Part shown: piece after piece, positions 58,126 to 64,000 of the stretch
Layout of the letters: each line of letters begins with the position of its first letter
Position numbering within the stretch: the first letter of the stretch is position 1
Source of the DNA: Antarcticimicrobium sp040365005
GTDB lineage: Bacteria > Pseudomonadota > Alphaproteobacteria > Rhodobacterales > Rhodobacteraceae
Direction of reading: 5' to 3'
NCBI RefSeq assembly: GCF_040365005.1
Contig: NZ_BAABWV010000005.1
Location: 62,001 to 126,000 of the forward strand
DNA: 64,000 bases
Program-made: the position numbers and the translations under genes
Notes under the pieces: model-generated
What the model saw: only the letters and a program-made list of their open reading frames with translations
Database searches by the model: none
What the model was told of the DNA's origin: nothing

Positions 58126-58419
58126 TCAGCCGTCATAGCCCTCGACGATGACCAGATCGCCGGTCGAGACCGCTTCGCGAATCTCCTTCGCCGCCTGATA
58201 CCCCGCGCTGTCGTAACAGGCCACAGCCTTGTCATAGCTGTCGAATTCGATCACCACGGTGCGTTTTCGCACGGTGCCTTCGCGAACCTCCTGCGGGCCG
58301 CCACGGACGAGAAAACGGGCGCCGTATTCGGCAAAGGGCACGGCGTTGGCGTCCCGGTAGCGTTCGTACACATCGGCGTTCTGTACGTCCACATGACCCA
58401 CCCAATAGCCTTTTGTCAT
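58126..58419 (-). CDS. DUF1330 family protein
   Basis: A 97-residue ferredoxin-like (alpha+beta) protein of the DUF1330 family. Its features GYWVGHVDVQNADVYERYRD, FLVRGGPQEVREG and VVIEFDSYDKAVACYDSAGY are typical. The start at 58419 gives MTKGYWVG; an in-frame longer version from 58512 is rejected because it would run through the next gene's end. Members are often dimeric and have no proven catalytic role. Confidence 0.9.
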   Translation of the reverse strand: MTKGYWVGHVDVQNADVYERYRDANAVPFAEYGARFLVRGGPQEVREGTVRKRTVVIEFDSYDKAVACYDSAGYQAAKEIREAVSTGDLVIVEGYDG

Positions 58420-58486
58420 TACCTGTTCTCCTTTAGCGGCGCCGGAAGTCTGCCGTCGCGACGCGTCCTTGGCAAGCGGATTGCCC

Positions 58487-59182
58487 TCAACCGGTGAGCC
58501 GGGGGCAGCCAAACCGCAGATCGTCCAGCGCGACGCCGCCCGGATCGCGGTTCTCGACCGTCATGCCGGCGATGCGGGCAGAGGGGTCGAACAGCGCATG
58601 TTCGGTGATCCCTTCGGGCAAGGTCAGCTGCCTCAGTGCGATGCGGGTCCCGTCGCGCGCATAGAGCGTGAGGGTGACGTTGCCCCGGTGCCCGGTGTTG
58701 AGCCCCAGCGCGCTGCTGTACTCGGTGTGCACGCGCAGCCCCACGGCGCAGACATCGCGGCGAAACAGCACCGCCACCGCACCTTCGCCACGTGCCAGCG
58801 GGTCGGGTTGGCCCAGCGCGCCCAGCGGATAAAGCGCCATCGAACCGAACCCCTCGTGCAGCGACAGGCTGACCACCTGGCCCGGTTGACCGGGCCGCAG
58901 CGCCAGCGGGGCCTTGGGTGCGCCGCGCAGCACGTCGTGCGGGCCGCCCTCGTCGATCCGTTCGGCCTCGACGCTCTGACCTTGGAACGCCTCGCCCAGA
59001 AGACCGCCGGGAAAGGCGATGCCATGATCGAAATCATACCCCGGATAGGGCCTCGCCGGCAGCCGGTCGAAGGTGACCAGACCGGGGGCGAGGGTTTCGA
59101 GCTCGCGATAAGGGACCTCGACCACCTCCTGCGCGGTGGCGGCGGTGGCCCCGAGGGCGAGGAGCAGGGCGATCAGGCGCAT
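58487..59182 (-). CDS. Secreted hypothetical protein
   Basis: A 231-residue exported protein. The signal peptide MRLIALLLALGATAATA is followed by a mostly beta domain: ELETLAPGLVTFDRLP, HEGFGSMALYPLGALG, NVTLTLYARDGTRIAL and GVALDDLRFGCPRL. It looks like a jelly-roll-type carbohydrate or lipid binding module; the C-terminal GVALDDLRFG is seen in such folds. I do not recognise a family. The start at 59182 gives the signal peptide. It lies 37 bases after the pyrG stop. Confidence 0.75.
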   Translation of the reverse strand: MRLIALLLALGATAATAQEVVEVPYRELETLAPGLVTFDRLPARPYPGYDFDHGIAFPGGLLGEAFQGQSVEAERIDEGGPHDVLRGAPKAPLALRPGQPGQVVSLSLHEGFGSMALYPLGALGQPDPLARGEGAVAVLFRRDVCAVGLRVHTEYSSALGLNTGHRGNVTLTLYARDGTRIALRQLTLPEGITEHALFDPSARIAGMTVENRDPGGVALDDLRFGCPRLTG

Positions 59183-59219
59183 GGTGGGGCCGGAGGAGGA
59201 AGGCGGCAATGCGCCCCCC

Positions 59220-60863
59220 TCACACCAACCGCGAGGTTTCCTTGGCCGCGCGGACGAAATCCTTGAACAGCGGGTGCGGCTCGAAGGGTTTCGATTTCAG
59301 TTCAGGGTGGAACTGGACGCCGATGAACCACGGGTGATCCGACCATTCGACGATCTCGGGCAGGCGCCCGTCCGGCGACATGCCGGAGAAATGCAGCCCG
59401 CACTCCTCGAGCTTGTCGCGGTACTTGATGTCGACCTCGTAGCGGTGGCGGTGGCGTTCCTCGATCTGGGTGGTGCCATAGACCTTGGCGACGCGGGAGC
59501 CCTCTTTCAGCACCGCGTCATAGGCGCCCAGCCGCATGGTGCCGCCCTTGTCGTCGCTGGCGCTGCGGGTGACCTTGTAGTTGCCCTGCACCCATTCCTT
59601 GAGGTGATAGACCACCGGTTCGAACCGTTTCTTGCCGGCCTCGTGGTCGAATTCCTCCGACCCGGCGGTCTTGACCCCGGCAACGTTGCGCGCCGCCTCG
59701 ATCACCGCCATCTGCATGCCAAGGCAGATCCCCAGGTAGGGCACCTTGTGTTCGCGGGCGAACTGGGCCGCCTTGATCTTGCCCTCGGTGCCGCGCTCGC
59801 CAAAGCCGCCGGGCACCAGGATGGCGTCGAAATCCTCGAGATAGGGCGCCGGGTCCTCGGTGTCGAAGATCTCGGCATCGACCCATTCCACAGCGACCTT
59901 GACCCGGTTGGCCATGCCGCCGTGGGTCAGCGCCTCGGCGATGGATTTATAGGCATCCTCGAGCTGCGTGTACTTGCCGACGATGGCGACCTTCACGTCG
60001 CCCTCGGGGTTGTAGATGCGATCTGCCACATCCTCCCACCGGGACAGCTCGGGGCGCGGCGCCGGGCTGATCTGGAAGGCATCGAGAACCGCCTGATCCA
60101 GCCCCTCACCGTGATAGGCCAGCGGCGCCTCATAGATCGATTTCAGGTCCTGCGCGGCGATCACCGCCTCGGGGCGCACGTTGCAGAACAGCGCCAGTTT
60201 CTCGCGTTCCTTCTGCGGGATCGGCCCCTCCGACCGGCAGACCAGGATATCGGGCGCCAACCCGATCGAGCGCAATTCCTTGACGCTGTGCTGGGTCGGC
60301 TTGGTCTTGAGCTCGCCGCTGGCCTTGATGAAGGGCAGCAGCGTCAGGTGCATGAACAGGCACTGACCGCGCGGTTTTTCCTGGCTGAACTGGCGGATCG
60401 CCTCGAAGAAGGGCAGCCCTTCGATGTCGCCAACCGTGCCGCCGATCTCGCAGAGCATGAAATCGACCTCGTCCTCGCCGATGCGGATGAAATCCTTGAT
60501 CTCGTTGGTGACGTGGGGAATGACCTGAATCGTCTTGCCGAGGTAATCGCCGCGGCGTTCCTTTTCCAGCACGTTGGAATAGATCCGCCCCGAACTGACC
60601 GAGTCGGTCTTGCGCGCGGCCACCCCGGTAAAGCGTTCGTAGTGGCCGAGGTCGAGGTCGGTCTCGGCGCCGTCGTCGGTGACGAAGACCTCGCCATGTT
60701 CGAATGGCGACATCGTGCCCGGATCGACGTTGAGGTAGGGGTCCAGCTTGCGCAGCCGCACCGAGAAGCCGCGTGCCTGAAGCAGCGCCCCCAGCGCCGC
60801 CGAGGCCAGCCCCTTGCCAAGTGAGGATACGACACCGCCGGTGATGAAGATGAAACGCGCCAT
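59220..60863 (-). CDS. pyrG: CTP synthase
   Basis: Makes CTP from UTP, ATP and glutamine. The 547-residue protein has the synthase domain (about 1-265; ITGGVVSSLGKGLASA P-loop, LDPYLNVDPGTMSPFEHGE, EIGGTVGDIE) and the class I glutaminase domain (about 290-540; GGFGERGTEGKI, YLGICLGMQ with catalytic Cys, QFHPELKSKP with His-Glu). Length is normal. Start at 60863 is the canonical MARFIFITGG. The 5' leader can fold into a nested stem just before the start codon (60876-60933). It ends 158 bases downstream of secG. Confidence 0.98.
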   Translation of the reverse strand: MARFIFITGGVVSSLGKGLASAALGALLQARGFSVRLRKLDPYLNVDPGTMSPFEHGEVFVTDDGAETDLDLGHYERFTGVAARKTDSVSSGRIYSNVLEKERRGDYLGKTIQVIPHVTNEIKDFIRIGEDEVDFMLCEIGGTVGDIEGLPFFEAIRQFSQEKPRGQCLFMHLTLLPFIKASGELKTKPTQHSVKELRSIGLAPDILVCRSEGPIPQKEREKLALFCNVRPEAVIAAQDLKSIYEAPLAYHGEGLDQAVLDAFQISPAPRPELSRWEDVADRIYNPEGDVKVAIVGKYTQLEDAYKSIAEALTHGGMANRVKVAVEWVDAEIFDTEDPAPYLEDFDAILVPGGFGERGTEGKIKAAQFAREHKVPYLGICLGMQMAVIEAARNVAGVKTAGSEEFDHEAGKKRFEPVVYHLKEWVQGNYKVTRSASDDKGGTMRLGAYDAVLKEGSRVAKVYGTTQIEERHRHRYEVDIKYRDKLEECGLHFSGMSPDGRLPEIVEWSDHPWFIGVQFHPELKSKPFEPHPLFKDFVRAAKETSRLV

Positions 60864-60875
60864 TGTTCGGCTGCT

Positions 60876-60933
60876 CCCGTGATTGCCTGTATTTCCGATG
60901 CCCGAAGCGGTCGAAAAACCGCAGCATCACGGG
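60876..60933 (-). promoter_or_regulatory. Structured leader of pyrG
   Basis: CCCGTGAT (60933-60926 on the transcript) pairs perfectly with ATCACGGG (60883-60876), enclosing a smaller stem GCGGT/ACCGC with a six-base loop (60922-60907). The 3' arm ends 12 bases before the ATG and overlaps the GGGAG that would serve as the ribosome binding site. It may therefore control pyrG translation; this is inference from fold alone. Confidence 0.5.
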
Positions 60934-60968
60934 ACTTCATGGTTACAGGATTCGCACGCCATGCGCAA

Positions 60969-60997
60969 GAGAACCGCAAGATGCTGTTGCGGTTCTC
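60969..60997. terminator. Strong hairpin after secG
   Basis: GAGAACCGCAA (60969-60979) and TTGCGGTTCTC (60987-60997) form a perfect eleven-base stem with a seven-base loop. It lies just past the secG stop and before the pyrG leader. No T-run follows on the secG strand, so termination would need Rho or be partial. Confidence 0.65.
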
Positions 60998-61021
60998 GTC
61001 CTGTTTTCTAGGTTTGGTGGT

Positions 61022-61393
61022 TTAGTCGGCGCGCGGCACCAGCGGTGCGTTATCGCCCTCGGCCGGCGGCAACAGGTCCTGACCCGCCGGCAGATCCGGC
61101 GCGCTGGTGTCGGGTTCCTCGACCGCGGGGGCATTGCCCAGACGGTCGATCACCGAGGTACCGGCCGATTTTTCCGCCGCGATGATGGTCAGCAGGATCG
61201 AGGTCACGATGAAGGCCGCCGCGAGGATCCAGGTCACCTTGCCCAGGGCGGTCGCCGCCGCGCGGCCGCTCATGACGCCGCCGCCACCGCCGCCACCCAT
61301 GCCCAGCCCACCGCCTTCCGAGCGCTGAAGCAGCACGACGGCGATCAGGCCGACGGCAAGAAGGAGGTGGATGATGAGGACGACGTTTTCCAT
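61022..61393 (-). CDS. secG: Preprotein translocase subunit SecG
   Basis: A 123-residue small subunit of the SecYEG channel. The first TM is about residues 3-22 (NVVLIIHLLLAVGLIAVVLL), then the characteristic QRSEGGGLGMGGGGGGGVMS loop, and the second TM about residues 52-72 (VTWILAAAFIVTSILLTII). The acidic, proline-rich C-terminal tail is common in Rhodobacterales. The start at 61393 is chosen over the long in-frame extension. Divergent from the nitrile hydratase gene. Confidence 0.96.
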   Translation of the reverse strand: MENVVLIIHLLLAVGLIAVVLLQRSEGGGLGMGGGGGGGVMSGRAAATALGKVTWILAAAFIVTSILLTIIAAEKSAGTSVIDRLGNAPAVEEPDTSAPDLPAGQDLLPPAEGDNAPLVPRAD

Positions 61394-61536
61394 GAGTTCC
61401 TGCAGCGCTTTCCCGGTGTCGCGGGGTATGTAGGGAAGTTTGCCGGGCGGGGCAAGCAAACAGTTTCGCGCCGTCGCTTTCCGGGCGGGCAACTGTGGGC
61501 TGGACAAATCGGCGCGCGGGCGCGCAATCTGCGCCC

Positions 61537-62160
61537 ATGCCACACGATCACCATGACCACGACGATCCGCACGCCCTGCTGCCGCCTGACCCGGCGCTGC
61601 GGGTGCGGGCGCTGGAAACCCTGCTGGCGCGCAAGGGGCTGATCGAGCCCGCCACGCTGGACGAGATCATAGACACCTACCAGAATCGCATCGGTCCCCG
61701 GAACGGCGCACAGGTTGTGGCCCGGGCCTGGGCCGATCCGGCATTTCGCGCCGCCCTGCTGGAGGACGCCACGCCGGTGGTCGCCGACCTGGGATTTTTC
61801 GGCCGTCAGGGCGAACATGTGATCGCGGTCGAGAACACCGCCACGCAGCACAACATGGTGGTCTGCACCCTGTGCAGCTGTTACCCGTGGCCACTGCTGG
61901 GCATTCCGCCGGCCTGGTACAAATCCGACGCCTACCGCTCTCGCGCGGTGCGCGAGCCGCGCAAGGTGCTGGCCGAATTCGGTGTCACACTGCCGCAAGA
62001 GACCGCCGTGCGGGTCTGGGATTCGACCGCCGAGGTCCGCTATCTGGTGATTCCCCGCCGCCCCGAGGGCACCGAGGGGATGGGCATCGAGGATCTGGCG
62101 AAACTGGTGACCCGCGACAGCATGGTCGGCACCGGTCTGGCACGGACCCCCGGCGCATGA
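61537..62160 (+). CDS. nthA: Nitrile hydratase alpha subunit (cobalt type)
   Basis: Hydrates nitriles to amides with the beta subunit. The 207-residue protein begins with a His/Asp-rich head (MPHDHHDHDDPH) usual for this subunit. The metal claw reads CTLCSC at residues 110-115: two of the cysteines are normally oxidised, and Thr after the first cysteine indicates the cobalt type, while the iron type has Ser. The N-terminal helix motif ALETLLARKGLI and QNRIGPRNGAQVVA are also typical. The stop overlaps the beta-subunit start by four bases. Confidence 0.95.
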   Translation: MPHDHHDHDDPHALLPPDPALRVRALETLLARKGLIEPATLDEIIDTYQNRIGPRNGAQVVARAWADPAFRAALLEDATPVVADLGFFGRQGEHVIAVENTATQHNMVVCTLCSCYPWPLLGIPPAWYKSDAYRSRAVREPRKVLAEFGVTLPQETAVRVWDSTAEVRYLVIPRRPEGTEGMGIEDLAKLVTRDSMVGTGLARTPGA

Positions 62161-62834
62161 CGCGCGTGCATGACATGGGGGGACGGTTCGGCGACGCGCC
62201 GGTCGATCCCGGCGCGCCCGACGATCCAGTGTTCGCCGAGGAATGGCACGCGCGGGCGCTGGCGGTGACCTTGGCCGCCGGGGCGCTGGGGCAGTGGAAC
62301 CTCGACATGTCGCGCCACGCCCGCGAATGCCTGTCGCCCAAGGACTATGCCAGCCTGTCCTATTTCGAGAAATGGACTGCCGCGTTGGTCGATCTGCTGG
62401 TCGATAACGGGGTCTTGAGCGTGGACGATCTGCGCGGGCAGGGCGATGAGGGCCGCCATGCGCTGGCCGATCGTGCGCTCAAGGCGGATGACGTCGCGGC
62501 GGCCCTTGCCAAAGGCGGGCCGACGGACCGGCCCTTTGACGGGGTGCCTGCCTTTGCCCCCGGCCAGCAGGTGCGCACCCTGCGCCCTGCCGCCAACCGA
62601 TTGGTCGATGGCGGTCATACCCGCCTGCCGGCCTATGCCGCCGGCGCCGAGGGGCGGGTGCTGCGCTGTCACGGCGCGCATGTGCTGCCCGACGCCCATG
62701 CCCATGGGCTGGGCGAGGCGCCCGAACCGCTTTACACCGTGGTGTTCCCGGCGGGCGAACTCTGGGCCGCGCCCGAGAATCCGCGCGACGAGGTCACCCT
62801 CGACCTCTGGCAATCCTACCTGGAGCCGGCATGA
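62157..62834 (+). CDS. nthB: Nitrile hydratase beta subunit
   Basis: A 225-residue partner of the alpha subunit. The N-terminus MTRVHDMGGRFGDAPVDPG and the motif EEWHARALAVTLAAGALGQW are typical of beta subunits, and the C-terminal SH3-like barrel reads GRVLRCHGAHVLPDAHAHG, with LYTVVFPAGELWAAP. The start ATG overlaps the alpha stop (ATGA). The region around residues 75-150 is shorter than in some homologues, but no break is visible. Confidence 0.95.
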   Translation: MTRVHDMGGRFGDAPVDPGAPDDPVFAEEWHARALAVTLAAGALGQWNLDMSRHARECLSPKDYASLSYFEKWTAALVDLLVDNGVLSVDDLRGQGDEGRHALADRALKADDVAAALAKGGPTDRPFDGVPAFAPGQQVRTLRPAANRLVDGGHTRLPAYAAGAEGRVLRCHGAHVLPDAHAHGLGEAPEPLYTVVFPAGELWAAPENPRDEVTLDLWQSYLEPA

Positions 62835-63172
62835 GCAATCAGACGCCCGAGACCCGGGGCCCCGAACCGGTCTTTACCCAGCCCTGGCATGGGCAGGTTT
62901 TTGCGTTGACCGTCTCGTTGAACGAGGCGGGCCATTTCGCATGGCCCGAGTGGACGGCGCGGTTCTCGAAAACCCTTGCGCGCCACGGGCTGAAAAAGGA
63001 ACTCGACGGCGGCGACGATTACTTCGATGCCTGGCTGGAGACGCTGGAGGGGCTGCTTGCCGATCTGGGCCAGGCCGCACCGGACGAGGTGGAGCGCCTG
63101 CGCGCAGCTTGGGAGGCGGCCTATCTCTCGACCCCGCATGGCGACCCGGTGCACCTGCCCAAGGGGGCGTGA
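62831..63172 (+). CDS. Nitrile hydratase accessory protein
   Basis: A 113-residue activator needed for metal insertion into cobalt-type nitrile hydratase. It has FTQPWHGQVFALTVSLNEAG and FAWPEWTARFSKTLA, which resemble the beta-subunit N-terminal part, and YFDAWLETLEGLL. Starts four bases inside the beta-subunit gene, so all three genes are coupled. No amidase gene follows in the window. Confidence 0.9.
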   Translation: MSNQTPETRGPEPVFTQPWHGQVFALTVSLNEAGHFAWPEWTARFSKTLARHGLKKELDGGDDYFDAWLETLEGLLADLGQAAPDEVERLRAAWEAAYLSTPHGDPVHLPKGA

Positions 63173-63181
63173 CCGGCCCCG

Positions 63182-63577
63182 CTATTCGTCCACGTCGTCG
63201 ATGTCGGCCTGCCCCGAAAGCCGCCGGCGTACGTGGCTCCAGCCCAGACCGATTCCCAGCACTGCCGACAGCGCGAGGATGCTGAGCCAGACGTTGAGAT
63301 CGCGGTTGTCCAGCGCCAGCACCCCGAGATCGTAAAGAACCCAGAGCAGCGCCAGCACGACGGCGAGGACCAGAAACATCCCGAATCCGCCGATCGAGCG
63401 CAGCGTGGCGCGCAGGTAAATAATGTAGCAGATCAGCAGGATCAGCCCCGCCAGCACGGTGAGCGAGAGCGAGCTGCTGTAGTTCGCCATCGACCAGTGG
63501 ACATAATTCCAGGGCGTCGGGTTGTAGGTCAGCGCAAGCAGGACAAAGGCGAAAACCCAACGCAGCAACAGGCCCAT
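63182..63577 (-). CDS. Small membrane protein (possibly DUF6524)
   Basis: A 131-residue inner-membrane protein with four hydrophobic segments (about residues 3-20, 37-54, 64-83 and 92-109), beginning MGLLLRWVFAFVLLALTYN followed by NPTPWNYVHW. The C-terminus is charged (VRRRLSGQADIDDVDE). The NPTxWNYV signature resembles a DUF6524-type family. The start at 63577 is set by this N-terminus. It converges with the nitrile hydratase genes and is divergent from purA; role unknown. Confidence 0.8.
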   Translation of the reverse strand: MGLLLRWVFAFVLLALTYNPTPWNYVHWSMANYSSSLSLTVLAGLILLICYIIYLRATLRSIGGFGMFLVLAVVLALLWVLYDLGVLALDNRDLNVWLSILALSAVLGIGLGWSHVRRRLSGQADIDDVDE

Positions 63578-63733
63578 GGTCACGATCCCTCCCGGTTCAG
63601 GTCGGGCACAAAATCGCCCAAAGCCGGGATGCTGTCCAGTCCCGGGGCCGCCTGCGTCGAATTTGCGGTTTTCCTGCCGCATCCGCATCGCTATACCGAC
63701 GCGGGTTTGAACAAGCGCAGCGAAGGACCGGAT

Positions 63734-64000
63734 ATGGCCAATGTCGTCGTGGTCGGCGCCCAATGGGGCGACGAAGGAAAAGGCAAGATCGTGGATTGGC
63801 TCTCGGAGCGTGCCGATGTGATCGCGCGGTTCCAGGGCGGGCATAACGCCGGCCATACGCTGGTGATCGACGGCGAGGTCTACAAGCTGAACGCGCTGCC
63901 CTCGGGCGTGGTGCGCGGTGGCAAGCTCAGCGTGATCGGCAACGGCGTGGTGCTGGACCCATGGCACCTGGTCGCCGAGATCGAGAAGATCCGCGAACAG
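63734..64000 (+). CDS. purA: Adenylosuccinate synthetase, N-terminal part (cut by window edge)
   Basis: Catalyses IMP + Asp + GTP to adenylosuccinate in AMP synthesis. The first 89 codons are in the window. They show VVVVGAQWGDEGKGKIVDWL, the signature P-loop-like motif with catalytic Asp and Lys, and then RFQGGHNAGHTLVI with the catalytic His, KLNALPSGVV and VIGNGVVLDP. The ATG at 63734 follows GAAGGA seven bases upstream. The gene continues beyond the right edge. Confidence 0.98.
   Translation, partial: MANVVVVGAQWGDEGKGKIVDWLSERADVIARFQGGHNAGHTLVIDGEVYKLNALPSGVVRGGKLSVIGNGVVLDPWHLVAEIEKIREQ

Noticed and set aside
1..64000. tRNA, rRNA, CRISPR arrays, prophage or integrative elements
   Set aside because: No cloverleaf-like gene, rRNA core sequence, regular spacer array, integrase or transposase was seen on reading both strands; a covariance-model search would be needed to exclude small RNAs.

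Overview
The window is a densely coding, high-GC chromosomal segment of an alphaproteobacterium, most likely of the Roseobacter/Rhodobacteraceae group. That placement rests on gene content and order: a CtrA-era style alphaproteobacterial PHA locus (phaZ-phaC, two phasins, phaR), divergent metF/metR, a polyamine-type glutamine-synthetase/PuuB cluster next to a polar amino-acid ABC transporter, secG beside pyrG, and a cobalt-type nitrile hydratase. No rRNA, tRNA, CRISPR array, insertion sequence or phage gene was found, and no gap between genes exceeds 300 bases.

Layout. 1-11.9 kb is mixed housekeeping: the 5' part of valS, an Lrp-type regulator divergent from an ornithine/lysine-type decarboxylase, an orphan xanthine-dehydrogenase-family large subunit with an overlapping DUF2235 gene, a PaaI-type thioesterase, metF and metR, a CurA-like reductase, a VOC protein, an alpha/beta hydrolase and a rhodanese. 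12.0-21.3 kb is a four-gene minus-strand operon that I could not match to any described system: a secreted CxxCH cytochrome-like protein, a 77-residue cysteine-containing protein, a 325-residue unknown, and a 2178-residue sensor joining a degenerate kinase domain, an AAA ATPase, TPR-like repeats, GAF, a histidine kinase, a receiver and a class III cyclase.

21.5-35.4 kb is an exopolysaccharide locus: three glycosyltransferases, a Wzx-type flippase, a Wza-type export protein, a WecG/initiating sugar transferase fusion, a Wzz-type protein and a Wzy-type polymerase. Inside it sit a hybrid histidine kinase with receiver and Hpt domains, a small periplasmic molybdopterin-oxidoreductase-fold protein, and a LuxR-type response regulator. 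A palindrome of the form TATCCKWWCGGATA occurs four times in this locus, each centred 86-101 bp before a start codon. I infer that it is the operator of one phosphorelay-controlled regulon that includes the regulator itself.

35.5-39.9 kb holds purU, three alpha/beta hydrolases and an M15-like protein. 40-46.6 kb is the polyhydroxyalkanoate locus, with CTGC-N3-GCAG PhaR boxes before phaC, both phasin genes and phaR. 46.7-56.3 kb holds a DegT-type aminotransferase and a catabolic plus transport cluster (two glutamine-synthetase-like ligases, a class I amidotransferase, a PuuB-like oxidase and an ABC importer), with an 18-bp palindrome before the catabolic half. 56.4-64 kb holds a PhnD-like protein with two TerB-like genes, a DUF1330 gene, pyrG with a structured leader, secG, the nitrile hydratase genes, a small membrane protein and the 5' end of purA.
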